Positions 36,585 to 49,480 of a DNA stretch of 64,000 bases are shown here, piece by piece. Numbering within the stretch: the first letter of the stretch is position 1; each line of letters begins with the position of its first letter. Under the pieces are notes generated by a model that saw only the letters and a program-made list of their open reading frames with translations, was not told the origin of the DNA and searched no databases. This DNA is from Irpex lacteus (lineage: Eukaryota; Basidiomycota; Agaricomycetes; Polyporales; Irpicaceae). The stretch lies in NCBI GenBank assembly GCA_001986395.2, contig MQVO02000001.1, forward strand, positions 2,728,001-2,792,000, read 5' to 3'. A program made the translations under genes and the position numbers.

Positions 36585-37718
36585 ATGAAGAGGCCTACAC
36601 CCCTCGTTGACTACGCTAGCTCCGAAGATGAAGATGAGATAATATCGGCTGAACCTCCTGCTCCGCCACCGCCAAAGAAACGGTAACTAATGTCTGACCA
36701 CAATTGGATTATACTCATGAATGATTGCTATAGACGTCTTCCCACTCTTGCATCAACCTTAGTTCCAGATACTCCGAAGGACAATCCGGCACTGCATCAA
36801 GGCAGAACACGGAGCCGACCGCACATTGAAGGACAGTACGCAGCATACGTGTATGTCCCGATCAAGTTGACCACTGCGAGCTCACTATACGCGCTTCTTC
36901 GTAAAGCGATAAAACATGCCAAGACGATTGTCCCTATCATTCATCCCATTGGCGTCTCTGTAGACTCGGACACAGACTCGCAGCGACCTGATGACGAGAG
37001 AGAATTACACATCTCTCTGACCAGGCCGATCTATTTGCGGGAGCACCAGCGCAAAGAGTTCGAACTTGCCATAAGAAATATAGCTAAATTACACTCGCGG
37101 TACGCTCAGCACATATTCTGGACTGCGCATGTTACTAATGCATTTGTTTCAGCTTTCAGGCATCGTTTGCAACATTCTCGGAACTGACAAACGATGAGCG
37201 CACACGAACATTCTTAACGGCCGAGATTGGCGCAGGGCATTTGGAGGTGGGTCTCCACATATTGTAATCGCTGCGGTGGCTCTGATACCAGCTATATCAT
37301 ACAGCTCAAGGCGCTGTGCGACGCAGTTACGCCCGTGCTGCGTACGTATCGTCAATCGGAATTCTACTCAGAGCCGCGCTTTCATGCCTCTATAGCGTGG
37401 GCACTTCTACAGGGCCCGGCGCCGTCGACAAAAGCCGGGACTGCGGCTGCCATGCCCGAGGCTGACGAGGCTGTGGACGATGAGGTATCGACTAGCTCAT
37501 CACGTGCAGTGACAGACAAGGTCGAGGGAGACAAACCTCTAGCACAGGAACAAGAGCAGGTATTCCAGACCATTCCTCACTTCCCCCCAGATCTGGTATC
37601 GGTTCTGGAGACAGAGTTTGGGTCTGCCATGAGAACGCGAGTCGTGGGTGGGTTTGAGTGCGAGTACTTATGTGTTCGGATAGGTAAAGATGTAACTAAG
37701 TGGAAGCTATCGAATTGA
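36585..37718 (+). CDS. USB1: U6 snRNA 3' phosphodiesterase USB1 (2H family)
   Basis: Predicted 323-aa nuclear exoribonuclease that trims the oligo(U) tail of U6 spliceosomal RNA and leaves a cyclic phosphate (family knowledge). The two catalytic HxS motifs of the 2H phosphoesterase fold are present: HIS in ELHISLTRP, about residue 135, and HAS in RFHASIAWAL, about residue 213. The N-terminus MKRPTPLVDYASSEDEDE is typical of the family. Introns 36683-36733, 37100-37152 and 37247-37304 leave 972 nt of coding sequence. An Ala/Glu-rich insertion (about residues 225-265) follows the second motif. An ATG 4 nt upstream (36581) opens a short frame that closes after nine codons, so 36585 is the start. 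Confidence 0.9.
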
Positions 37719-38077
37719 TATATGGGCTGCCAGTATAGTGCCTGTCATGGTCCGGTTCACTGGACACATATGAGACAAACTGGAATGAGTGTGGTGCGTG
37801 TAACCCGAGATACTAAGATGGAGGCTGGTTCACGAGCTGAGTATATATACCGGGAGGTGCCTTGGCCACAAAAAGAGAGAAGTGTCGTCAATATTTTAGG
37901 TATACAAAAGGGTATTTGAAACGAATGGAGACCTAGACAAAACTAAATACAGTGAAATTGAAGAACCCCCAACGTCCCAACGCGTGAATCGGTATAAACG
38001 TCATTTCAAGAAATTCGAGTCATTACTATCCAACCATAAATCCAGTACTATAAAAAGACAATCGTAAGATGGAACAC
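37719..38077. other. Convergent intergenic region
   Basis: AT-rich shared 3' flank of two convergent genes; no gene was seen. Confidence 0.5.
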
Positions 38078-39343
38078 TCATTGACCGTCCCTATCGATCT
38101 CATCGTCAATGAATAAGATACCCATACTATCAAACCTCGTAAACCGTTTCTTCACCACATCGGCCATCGCGCTGGCATTATTTCGTTTTCCCGAGATATG
38201 GAACACGACCTTCTTGAGCCCGATGAAAGGAGCTCCAGTGAGGATGTCGACAACTTCGTCCCAATGATGGCTGTTGATCATCTCCAGATCGCCCGTCTTC
38301 TCGGGGTTCACATTATGGATATCCTCTTTACCGCCCCACAAGTTGAACACCACGTCTTCAACAACTGTCGAGACAATGGTAGACAATATCGTAGGGAACC
38401 ACGAGATACCAATGTCGTCGGAGCCGTAGAGATCTGCGTATTGGGCGGGAGACCCAAACTCGACTTTTTCAAGGTTCGGGTTTCGATCAAGCCTGAAGTG
38501 GCTTCGCACGGCTTCTGGAAGAGATGGAATATTACAGAAGTGATGTATGAGTTAAGGACATCAACACGTACCCACAAAGCCCCCCTGTGCCACCATACCA
38601 ACCAACGCCAGCTTGAAACGCTTAAGCGCAGGGCCGGTTGCTGCAACGAGGCTACCGATGGACGGCATTCCTACGAGTTGTAGGGGGCATACGCCGATGC
38701 GGTCCATATGACCATGCATATCAGTTTTGAAGGTCCAATCGACGAGCTGGCCAGGATCGAGGCGACAGCTGTTGAATTGCGTCCATTTCAAGGCCTTTGG
38801 TGGGTTGTATGCCGTAATTGTGACATCCTTGGTCGGGATCCGATATACGAAGATGTCGTGGAAGAATGCAGTTTCGAGTAGAGGAAACATGCCGTAGAAA
38901 GCGCAGAGGTCGTTCATGTCGTTAATTTCCGTGCGGATGATGTTGAGCCGTTTGACAGACTGGAAGGCTCGAAACGGCGCCGCCTTGTATCTGAAGGTTT
39001 TTCCCTTCAGCTCCAGGAGAGTGACGTTGGGGAGGTAAGGAGCCCAGAGTGGGAGGTACTTGTCCACCCATGTGTCCTCGTACTCCATAGGATTTGAAGC
39101 AGTGATAATCAGCTCGCGGACATGTATGCCGAGGGAAGAATTGGCGTCGAGGAACGGTAGGAATCGCATGCAGGTTCGGATAGAAATTTGGACCTGATAG
39201 AATATGTGTTTGCGCGCGGGGTATAAGAAGCTGCTGTTTGTCAGGCTACAGGTCTTCAGCGATGGTATATCCGGGACCAGGAAGTCTATAATTCGCGCGA
39301 TGATCTCGTTTGACAACTGAGGGATTCGCTGCGGCTCGTCCAT
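38078..39343 (-). CDS. F-box domain protein
   Basis: Predicted 402 aa from exons 38572-39343 and 38078-38514 (57-nt intron, 1209 nt coding). The N-terminus has an F-box-like motif, IPQLSNEIIARIIDFLVPDI followed by LKTCSLTNSSFLYPARKHIF. The rest has loosely spaced Leu-rich strands typical of the large mushroom family of F-box/LRR-like proteins. These bind Skp1 and choose targets for ubiquitination; its target is unknown. Upstream in-frame ATGs (39427, 39442) would add a non-conserved leader, so I prefer MDEPQRIPQL. Confidence 0.75.
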
Positions 39344-40613
39344 CACTGGAGCCGACGTGGCGTTGGCGGTGTGTGAAACCCTACCCAGCACAAAGTGGAC
39401 GTTAGGCAGCGGCACACATAATCTCATCCCCTTGACTAGCACTAACGTTCAGTCTAAGCTGGCCTTGAAATTCCGATAGCACCTCCTCAGAGCAAACTTC
39501 TTCCTTTACGCGCCGGGCGCGGGGCTAATACGTCGCGCGCTTGTTCAAGTCAGAAGACAGAATAAAGATCACTGTCACTGTGATCTACTCACCTAACAGA
39601 CAGCTTTGCGAGTGGATGGCTGCGATAGCGGAAATCTTGGTGGCTGAGGTCAGTCAAGGTGCGCTGGCAGCTTTACAGTAGAAAGCAAACCACGCACCAA
39701 ACTCAATCTTAGGAAAATTCTAGCGGCGCCAACTAGTCAGCCAAGGGTGAAATGCGATATATGAGTGACTGGGTTGTCTCACTGATGAGAGTCAATGAGG
39801 TAAACATGTGTCTTACCCAAATCTATACTAGGACTGTTTCGGACTATTTAGATGATATCAGGAAAATGCTTGTCGGTCGGCGGTGACTACAATTAAACCA
39901 ATGGCGAGTGTATACCGCTCCTTGTCCTACCAGATGACCCTTGTACGCGCTGAAACGGCGCCTCGTGTGCATTGATGGTAGGGGATTGCCAAGTCGCGAC
40001 GTTGGAGGAGTTATTCAGACGCAAGCCCCGCCACGCGTGTCTGACGCGTCCGCAACGAGGTGCGGCGCACGCTCAACACAACTGACGAGATGAAGGTGTG
40101 GAACAAACCAAGAATTTCGCCCCGCAAGCGATGTAGAAAGACAACAAGATCGGAGGCGAGTCCTAATGCGGCATCGTGCCGAGCGCCCAGGTACCAATTC
40201 GATATTGGGAGGGGAGGATCAACAAGGCAAGGTATATCATACTATCACGGCCAAGAGGACAGGCACTCGTTTCTTGAGTGAGACGTGGTATAAACTGATA
40301 TAGAACATGATTGAGTTGGATCTGATACAGGCGTAGGAAACCGGATGCGATGAAACCATAACAAGAAATGAGCAGAGGACAACGAAAGTGCAGGTCTTAT
40401 CAATAAGTGATATGCAACCACAATACGAGTTCAGATAACTAGGGAAGGAGGAGCGTTCGTCAGAGCAAAACGACGGAAGAAAGCCGGCAAAACTGAATAT
40501 ATATACAGGAACCTTGCGTCCAGGACGCGCTTTTGTTGGATCGAGGCAAAAGCATGAGAAAGGAGCAAGAGTAGATCGAAAGGGCCAAGGAAAAGGCGAA
40601 GAAAACAAGAATA
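39344..40613. other. Intergenic (about 1.3 kb)
   Basis: No supported gene was seen. It includes the promoter of the F-box gene and the 3' flank of the RING gene. Confidence 0.5.
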
Positions 40614-43600
40614 TCAATCTTCAGACGACACAGGGGGTGCAGATGGTGCATCCGGTGAGGGCGTGGGAGATGACTTTTCGTCTACACCCTGTAGTCGAAG
40701 CACGTCAGATTTACGTGAATAGTTTGTATCACTGCACGAACATACCTTTGTCCGGCACGCTGGACAGTTGTTTCTCCCAACTTGCATCCATCTGTCTACG
40801 CACTGTTTGTGGAAACCGTGCCGACAAGAAAGGATGCGAACATCCTCATCGACTTCGTAATCTTCCAGACAGACGAGGCACTACAACATTCACAGAGGTC
40901 AGGTGAAGTCATGGACTTTAGAATGTATGTGACGTACCCGATCGATGCAGTTCGATGAAATCTTTCCAGAAGCCTCGTATTGCGTCAGCTGCGACGCCTT
41001 GATGACCTCTAGACCTGACTTCTCGATCTCTTCCTGGGTGGTAGTCGGTGGCTTGGCTTGTCCCAGGAGTTCAGCAAGTTCCCTGCAAATACAACATGAT
41101 TAGCAGCACGATATCGCACACCTACAAAACGTACCATAATGCGTCATAGGAGTCCAGCTGATCAGATCCTGTAACCATATGGTGGCCAGGTGGATAGTAT
41201 CCTATGAAAGAACATGAGAGCCATAACGACGGTTGAGGCGACTATTTACTTACCACCAATCACGTATATCAAGAATGTACGCGAACCAGTACCCTCACCC
41301 AACCGACTCGTGCGTGTTCTTCTAGCACCTGGTCTCAGACCTCGCAATGCGTTCGCAGCACGTGAGCCCCAGCTTCGTCCAGCAGAACCGGACGGCGGTG
41401 TCGGCTGAGAAGGCCACGCCATTGGATGATCTGGTACGCGAGACTGACCGCCAGCAGGCGACTCGCGCGGTGGTGGGGCCCACTGTAGTCCATCATCTTC
41501 ATCATCTTGACCTCTGGTCTCGACAGATTGCAAACCAACGACGATGACCGGTACCACGAAGGCTGGATCGTCTGACGCGGGCTCGGGTGCAGAGGTTTGG
41601 ACACCGGTGTCAGAAGTTGGTGGTTGAGCGCTTTCATCGGTTTGCTGAGCAGTCTGTTGAGAACTGGGCTCCGGAGTTGTCGTAGCCAGAGGGCTGCTAG
41701 GAGCAGGGACGGGCACTGCTAAAGGAGACGTTGCCGCCAAAGGTGAACGGATTGTTCTTGAAACATTCTCCTGAGCTTGAGTAGCAGGTATGGGTGCAAA
41801 TCGGTAAAGCCTCCACAAGTTAACCACAGGTCTGTCCCGTTCATCTCTATTCGGCGCGCCATCTGCTGACGGAGGTTGCTGTGACCTTGGCCGCGATGGA
41901 ACGTCCGCAAAGCCCGTTCTTTGCGCTCTCGCTACTCGTTCCCGTGTTTCGCTGTACGCAGGCGTGCTACTCCACATTGACGGAATAGGTGTCGGAACGC
42001 GAGGCCGAACAGCGACGTCCTCCTCAGCCTCGCTGGTATTTTCTTCAACTTGCTCCTGGTCATGAGCTGCGATCGTGCTTTCTCGGTCTGTTGCTTCATG
42101 GAGAGCATGACGACGAGGACGTAGGAAGAGCGTGTTAACATGCGAGTCGGAGGTGTTGCCGGTGCCAGACCTCGAATGCGACGGCGATCCGGTCGATTCA
42201 GCGGCAGAGGAAGGCTCTGAGCTACTAACGTCGTCTGTGCTGCCACTCGCACTGTCCTCGCTGTCCTCGCTGAGGATATTTCTGAGATCGGTCTGCAGGT
42301 TGAGTAGGAAACGTTCGAAGCTGCCCTCAGCTGGCGGTGATGGCGAAGGTTCTGCAGGCTGAGGAGATGATGAAGTAGGGCCCGACGCATTGCCGGTAGC
42401 TGCTCCTTCGGATTCTCGCGAAGATGGTGGAGGAAGCCCAAGTCCAGCGTTCAGAAGTCTGGCCATATCGGCGAGCATCGCGTCACCCGTTCGCATTCTC
42501 GGCTCAGAAGGAGGGGCCGAAGGGTCAGAGCTAGGCAAGCCGCCCTCGGGAGTATTCCGCGAGTTTAGGCCAACCATCTCACGTATCGAGTCCCACGCGT
42601 GTCGCATGCGATCTCTGCCGTCTGCAGTAGTACCCACATTCTGGGGAGGACTGTGAAGTCCGAGGCCACCGATGGGATTGAGTGCACCGAGGCCGGATGT
42701 CGGAGTAGGGGAAAGAGGGCGAGCGGTCGGGATAGAGGGAGGTGGGGAGAAAAGTGTATTATTACTGGAGAGAAGAGCGGATGTGGGCGGGGTAAATAGT
42801 GAGGCGGCAGTGGCTGTGGCGGCCACACTACGAAGAAAGTTAGTTGACGGCTGATCATCGTGAGGAAGTAGGAGTACGTACCTGAGAAGGGTTCCGAGAA
42901 CATCTATGCTTCCCGCTGACAGCCCACGGGAAGATCGGGAGTCTGCTGGTGAAGTTGCACCTCCATCGCTCCCTTGAGCCCCGTTATCAGCATCCGCCGT
43001 TGTCTCGTTCGAAGTTCCAATATTATCGGTGAGTGGATGATCAGGGTTAGGGGATTCTGACGCCGCGTCATCCGTTGTGCTGCGTCCAAGCATACTCGAT
43101 GGCCGGATAAATGACGATAAACGATTTCGCGAACGTGTCCGTTCTTCAGCATTCGCACCTAGTCGACTTCCTGAGGCAGGAGTTGACGACGGTCGACGAG
43201 ATAATGACGAACGAGAGCCTGAGTGATGCGCCTGCGAGGGCGAGTGAGCAGGTGGGGGATCTTGGGCGTTGACAACACCTTGGACGACAACGAGCGTGCT
43301 AGGAGCTTGAAATTGAGGGGTGCGAGGGGGTGCCTGTTGGGTGTCGGAGGAAAGAGGTGGTTCTATGTGTGCCTCGGGCTCTCTTGGGTCTTGATTAGGG
43401 GCAACGACCTCTTGGGTGTTACCGAGGAAGTCCAGCACTTCACGGTTGATATCGTCTGCGTGTCTCGTCTCCGTAGGAGGTCCGGAGCCACCCAGCCAAG
43501 CACCAATATTCTCACTGGCTTGCTGTTCTTCGTCGGAAAGTAGCTCAGGCCGCAACTCAGCGTCATTGTCTGGCAAGGGGGTGGATGGCCCTGACACAGG

Positions 43601-44104
43601 GAATGGTGTGGACGGCCGGCTCCCATGCATTGGCGTACCAGAAGATGAACCAGCCTCAGCCCCTTCACTCCTGAGACGCTCTCCATACCCCATGTGTCTG
43701 TTATACTCGGGAATCTCGAGTGTGGTGGAAGGCATGATGTCGTCCTGCTCTGCTGAAGCCGTCGAATGACGTCTTGACGACCTCCATCGTTTCTTCAAGA
43801 ACGAGCTCTCTCTTGATTGCGTCCGCGACGACGACGCTACGGATGCAGATTGGGATGAAGGTCGTAATGCCCGGAGTTGGTCCCGCATGGATTGCCGACG
43901 ACTGCGTTTGGCGGCATCCTGCGGGGCTGGTGTAGACGTTGGTGGCCTCGGTCGTATTGGTTCCCTGTAGCGAGCAAATAGATGTTCACTCCTTACTGGT
44001 TGCCCGTGAACATCTCTTTGAATAGTCGGCGGAGAGATCGGTGTTGTGTCCAAAAGAGAAGTGCTTTGTTGTGTCGTACGCGGTCTTGAACTCGACTGGC
44101 CCAT
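40614..44104 (-). CDS. Large RING-H2 protein with N-myristoylation signal, probable E3 ubiquitin ligase
   Basis: Predicted 1,072 aa from exons 42882-44104, 41254-42827, 41135-41201, 40938-41082, 40746-40880 and 40614-40688 (3,219 nt). The C-terminal RING-H2 finger, about residues 1000-1050, has all ligands visible: CLVC, then CRHGFHKQCVDRW, then CPACR. The start MGQSSSRPR fits the N-myristoylation consensus (Gly2, Ser6), suggesting membrane attachment. Between them lie about 850 residues of disordered Ser/Pro/Thr/Asp-rich sequence, then a short conserved-looking block FLIYVIGGYYPPGHHMVTG before the RING. The intron 42828-42881 is 54 nt and has no in-frame stop, so its retention would insert 18 residues. 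Role inferred: membrane-tethered E3 ligase; substrates are unknown. Confidence 0.85.
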
Positions 44105-44545
44105 GTAAGAGAAGAAAGAGTGACTAGAGTATTGTAGAGTTTATAATACAAACGTAAATGTGATGTCGACGCGGTTGGCGACGATGTTGGGCGGCGGTGG
44201 TGGTGGTAGCGGTGAAAGTTCCAATTTGGGGTGCCGCGCCACACGAGGTATACGGGACACAGAAGTGGGTCATTAGCCCAAATCCCCTGTGTCCTGTAAT
44301 ACAAGTCACGATACATTTGATATTTTTGCTTTCATTGCTACTGAAATCGACATGCCTGGGCATTAGTTTCACTACTGAGCGAGTAAAAGCGGCCACCGTA
44401 GTCACACAGTGAAGTCACGGCAACTGCCGGTATGGCCAGGCGTGTTGGCAGTGCCGGGCGCGCACACGTTTCAATTTCATGCAACGTGGGTATAAAGTAC
44501 TTGTAACACGATACATTTCACAACTTCACATAGAGGCAGGGCATA
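44105..44545. other. Intergenic
   Basis: No gene was seen; this is the upstream region of the RING gene up to the transposon insertion. Confidence 0.5.
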
Positions 44546-44742
44546 CAGTCATCTACCCCCCAATGGGACACTACCCCCCAATGGGCCACCTACCTTATAC
44601 AGCAGGTCACTTACCAGCTCAGGAAATGAGACGCCGTGCAGAGAAGGCAGACTGTGATGGATGCCCTGTATGAGGTAGACGCCTTCCGTATAAGGCAGGC
44701 GGCCCATTGGGGGGTAGTGGCCCATTGGGGGGTAGATGACTG
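44546..44742. mobile_element. 197-bp MITE with 55-bp inverted repeats and TA flanks (Tc1/mariner/pogo-like)
   Basis: The left end 44546-44600 and right end 44688-44742 are inverted repeats with about three mismatches over 55 bp, beginning CAGTCATCTACCCCCCAATG. TA dinucleotides flank both sides (44544-44545 and 44743-44744), as expected for the TA target of Tc1/mariner elements, whose ends often begin CAGT. Each end holds two tandem 18-bp units (CTACCCCCCAATGGGNCA), resembling paired transposase sites. The 87-bp core has no transposase. The element lies just past the stop codon of the methyltransferase gene and could fold into a long hairpin in its transcript. Confidence 0.8.
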
Positions 44743-44746
44743 TACT

Positions 44747-46489
44747 TCAATCGTCTTGTACACGCACAGCCGGAGTCACCTCGATTGCAACGTTGCGGGC
44801 ACTGCCAGTAGATTGATCGAAGAGGTTTACAAGGCGGACGTTATGCCCAGTGCCCTACAGTTTATGGTTACTATAAGGCGCAAACAAGAAGAAGGATAGG
44901 ATGCTCACTCTCAACTCGTTTCTCAGCCACAGTTTCCGATCGAGCAGTGCCAAGCTCTCCACCACAGGGCCAAGAATGCATCGTAGGAGCTGGAAGATTT
45001 CCACACGACCTTCTGCTTCTTGATCCCTTTCTGCACCTGTCAAGTCCAGCCCAAACTTCTCACCTGCAGTCTCAAGAAATGACGACCAACTGTCATAGAC
45101 TGCGTCGTTCACTCTACCCAACCGCTTCCCCACAACTTCGTGATCTTGAGCTGCGCCACGTTCTTGGATGATACCTGTCAGCAGAGCTCGCCAAGCCGTT
45201 TTGCGGAAAGACAATTTCGTGTTGGCCCATGCGTCAGGAGTTCTATTCCACTGTAAGGGCGCTTGTGCGGCCATCTGTAGGTGGTTCTCATGGAACTTGA
45301 TATGCCTTCCTGTCAGGGATCGCTGATCTACGCCAACAATTCCGACTGTTAAGCCAAAAGATGCAATTATGAGTTAGAAAGTATAGTACCTTCGGGGGCG
45401 AGGAGATTGTAGCAGCATCCCACTACAAGTGCAGCTGCAGGTCTCCACCTGTTGTTGACGCAGTCATCCCTCAGTGCGGAGATGAAAGCACGAAAGATAT
45501 CCAGAGTGAGAGAACCACATGCATGGAGAGCCACGAAGAGGATCGGTACCTCCTGTTCCCCGTACTCCGAAGATATCCATTCATCGATGGCTTCATGCAG
45601 CGAACGAGGGTTGATCGGTAAAGTCTTGTAGGTCAGGCTTCCGCTACGACTTGGCTGATCCGGCGCTTTGCCTTTGGAAACCTTCTTCTTGCTCTCCTCA
45701 CGCCTCTTAGCCCCTTCGCTCTGGATGTTGCTCCAATCTAGAGCAAGAACATGCAAGCCCAGCTCGTCACGCAGTGCCCGTGACAAGTATGCCTGACTTA
45801 AGAGTTAGTTAGACAAGTGACCGATGAGCTGCAACTATAATTAAAAGCCAGCCATTCTACCAGGGTCTCCGTGTACGATATACAGCCCGTACCGTAGGCA
45901 CTTGTAGAATGGCGGGGCCGTCCGATGGCAGAGCTGAGCGAATGGTATACGAACTTGTCCAGCACCTACGTCCACGACATGTTTGACATATATACCAGAA
46001 GCCGAGAGACGTTGTAGAACACTGCGAAGGTGTTCGATCGTCCGAATCACCTCGTGAGCTTTCTTTGGCGACATTCCATGTATCTTCTCGTCGGTTGAGG
46101 GAGCTGAAGTGCCCTTTCCGAGAGTAGGCAAGAGTGGCGGCGGAACAGCTGTAGATCCCCGAGTTCTTAGCAGCTGCAGTCGTCGAGCGCTACCAATGAG
46201 ACACTTGAGCTCGTCCGGGATTTGACTAGCGTTGTCCACTTGTCCTTGGGAATAATACTCCCATAGCAGTTCCCAGCTATTCTGCGAGTCTTGAGGTGGA
46301 GTCCAGTCCCACCAGGTGCGCCAGCTGGCAGGTGGATGATATGCTGACATGCTCAATGCATTCGGATGTTGAGCGAAAAACAAGTCAACAGTGGGCTGGG
46401 AAAGAAATGCATAAAGTTCGTCCAGGAATAATTCCTCCGCCGCCGCCGTATCGACAGCCTTCAGGGGAAAAATATGAGCATACTTGACG
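44747..46489 (-). CDS. METTL25/RRNAD1-type SAM-dependent methyltransferase
   Basis: The SAM-binding motif HVVDVGAGQ joins AYLSRALRDE across an intron (45793-45954), giving the DVGAGQ-YLSRAL signature of this family. The family's VVGCCYNLL motif and C-terminal block (LLDRKLWLRN, NLFDQSTGSARNVAI) are also present. Exons: up to 46489 down to 45955, then 45390-45792, 44909-45345 and 44747-44854; the last three keep phase. The 5' end is uncertain. The frame is open back to a possible acceptor at 46490 but has no ATG before the MSAYHPP region, so a short first exon is probably further upstream. The substrate is unknown; human relatives were once annotated as rRNA adenine methylases. Its 3' end is duplicated at 395-646. 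Confidence 0.8.
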
Positions 46490-47039
46490 CTGATTTAAAG
46501 AGAAAGAGGACTGACACCTTCAGATACTTGACTCTCTTTACGAGGGTGTTCACCTCCTATCAGTGCCGACTCAGTCATGGCCAGATGAGGACGATGAAGA
46601 AGGTCACGGTTTTACTTTACGATCATTTGGTGGCGTCTGCTGTCGCATCACCGACGGTCGTGGGAATCCTCGACAGGACAAGCAGTGTCAGGGGTCATTG
46701 TGCATGTTCCTCAATTAGAGACGCCTGTGCACTGAGGCCTGAGGTTGTCACTGCTCTTCAAGTTTCTGCTAAGAAGACCGAGTTCATGACATTCATGACA
46801 TACGTAGCCGCAGTCCGTGAGGGAATAGCTGATGTCAGCACTGAGTCCTGGACTTGCGAGCGGGGTTATTTGGGCGGAAGAACAAGCACAGCTAGTGTTA
46901 AGTCATCGATGTCTACAATTTCGGGTTCGTGGTGCAGGTCTCTATAAACTTCTTGAAACTACACACTTTTCCATGCGCCTACATCGAGTTAAAGTTACAG
47001 CCAAAATGAATCTAAACTCAAGAATCCCGTATCTGTGTC
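46490..47039. other. Intergenic, probably with the first exon of the methyltransferase
   Basis: ATG ACT GAG TCG (minus strand, about 46575) is one candidate start, but I could not find a splice that keeps the frame. No other gene was seen. Confidence 0.35.
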
Positions 47040-49407
47040 TCATGCATTTCCAGCTTCGGCCTCCATGATGTCTTGTACCTCAGGGAAGCGAGGGATGAAT
47101 CGACAGTCATAGGGCTCAGGTCGTCTAGATGATGGTAGTGAGCAATGGGAGATGTGTATTTAGCCGCACGGCACTTACACTATCAGCCCGATATCAATCC
47201 ACTTGTCAGTAGGTGGTAGCACCTCTTTTCCCTGTTTGTCGAGAGGAGGCCGCAGATCGAATGCCCACAGCAAAGTTGCGATCGCAATAAACAAGCCTTG
47301 ATCAGCGAAGAACATTCCTGGACAGATGCTGTACTCTTGTTCAATACTTGAGAAGGGCAGACGTATCGTGGCTACTTACCGTCGTCCAAAGCCAAAGGCT
47401 GCGTGTCCCATTTGGTGAGTGTCACCTAAGGCACCTCCAACCTTCTCATTGTCTTCTAGATACCGCTCCGGACGGAACACATCGTAGTCAGGGAAAATCT
47501 CAGGATCCCTGGGATAATCGGATTTAGCATGTGTCCTTCTAGATCTCTCCCATAACAAAGGTCAGGTCATACTTACTTGTTCATAGACCTGCGCAATATG
47601 ACGAGTCAATGGACATTCTTGTTCGCAGGCGTGAAACGGAAAGACACCTACCAGATGTTTCCAATAACAATAGTGTCTGCAATCATTGTCAACAATCTTG
47701 GTATCACAGTATACAGTGTCGTAAACGACGACCTACCTTTCGGGATCAGGTGCCCCCTGAACCAGTTATCCTGGCCAATAGTGAGTAAGACATATGTTCC
47801 TCCTCTCATGTCGTTTACTCACTTCAAGTGCCCGATGAGACATGCCTAGATACACTTAAGTTCATGTCTCTGATGATACGTGATGCCACATACCTAGAGG
47901 AGAGGGTGGATGCCATCGCAGAGTCTCTTTGACCAGCGCGGTGATGTATGGGAGGCGTTCTTCATCTTTGAAGTTCGGCGCCCTGTCGCGACCCACCACA
48001 GCATCGAGTTCAGCTTGTGCTTTTCGCATAACGTGTGGATAGTGAAGCATAGCGAGGATGAACCATGTCATTGCTGTATGTGTCTGCATCGATCGTTGAG
48101 GTTTGCGTATCATAATCATAGTACGCGAAAGCCTACCGTTTCCATCCCACCGAAGCTAGATAAAAAACGGTGTTGAGTGTGCAGTCTGGGACTACCAGGC
48201 ATATGCCAATGAACTCACATCATCATCGCACAAAGCCAGGCTGACTCCTCTTTCGTGAAGTTGCATCTGTGCTCATTCTCGAGAAGATGGGTGGCAAAGG
48301 AGCGAGGTCCATCACTTCCGGACTAAATATGTGGTGGTTTCAGAAAGGAAGACCACACATTTTCAACTTTATACGTTACCTGTTCGCAGGCGTCTTCGAA
48401 AAGGTGTTTGTAATATCTGGTCTCTTCCTCGTACCTAGCCAATCCTTGACGCTTCCATGGAGCCATCCAGGCGGGGATATACTTCATGACGGGGAAGAAA
48501 TCCACAAAGTAAGCCCCAGGTGTCGTAGCATGTGCGTTATAGTTGATGAATTCAGTTGCATGGTTGATATGTGACATTTCCAGTTGACCGGAAGGCCAGC
48601 CGTATACTGAGCGGAAAATAGGCGATGCGATCGATCTGCGTGGCGTATTGTTCAGTATAACTGTTTTCAGAAAGTGAACGACCAAGACGTACATCTCAAT
48701 GTTGTGCCACCAATTCTTCGGATTTGAAACTGTTTGTAGAACCGCCAGTGCGGCGGCCTGTTTCTGAAATGACTGGTAGTTTTCTACGGCTCTGACATTG
48801 AATGCATCATGAGTAGCACGCCTGTATCGACGGAGCCTGGACCAATGTCAAACCAGTATGCGCTAGAGGACATAGTACAGTACTCACAGATCGCCATAGC
48901 CAATGAGAGCCATCATAAGGCCACCTGTGATGATTTCGTTCGTCATCGTGAGACGGGGGCGACCATCGTATACGTATGAGCAGTGATCTATGATGTCTTC
49001 AGTCGTGGAACTTATACATTGGAAGAATGACCTATACCGAAGAGATCACTGGCGGCCTTGAAGGTGTCGAGCACCAAAACACGCTGTCCAAACAGTTTCA
49101 TTGAGAAAATAGGACCTTGCAATGATTCGTTAGCAGTTTTCCTTAAACCTTCGTGAGATACTATACCATATTTCTCGGCCCACTCTCGATATTTCTGGAA
49201 TTGCAGCCCGGACGGTATCTGGTGAACGTTTCCTATGAGAGGAAGGCCGGGAGGCCCAGGAAAGGTATTGCGGTTGCGGATCGATGAGATGAGGGCACGA
49301 GCTACGAGCACGAATAGAACTATGAAGAGAGGATATTTTAATGGGCTTGGGTGAGTGATCAGGGTTGTCAGATAGGAGACTGGAAGAACAGGTTGCTCGG
49401 TCGACAT
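47040..49407 (-). CDS. Cytochrome P450 monooxygenase, complete
   Basis: Full-length P450 with N-terminal anchor (YPLFIVLFVLVARALISSI), hinge FPGPPGLPLIGN, C-helix LLRRYRRATHD, I-helix FGGMETTHTAM, ExxR ETLRWHPP, FRPERY, and heme loop FGFGRRICPGMFFAD carrying the Cys ligand. Splice positions match the two tandem P450s on the left: exon 2 (49038-49115) is 78 nt and the last exon (47040-47124) is 85 nt in all three. The end of the window-edge P450 is also very similar. Start chosen at MSTEQPVLPV (49407); upstream in-frame codons (to 49494) lie closer to the TATA box. The substrate is unknown. The methyltransferase follows on the same strand. Confidence 0.9.
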
Positions 49408-49480
49408 GATCGTGCGTGTGTGAGGAATTCCGGAAAGCGGCTTGCTTCCCTTGGGGCTGAATAATGCGAGTACCTGACAG

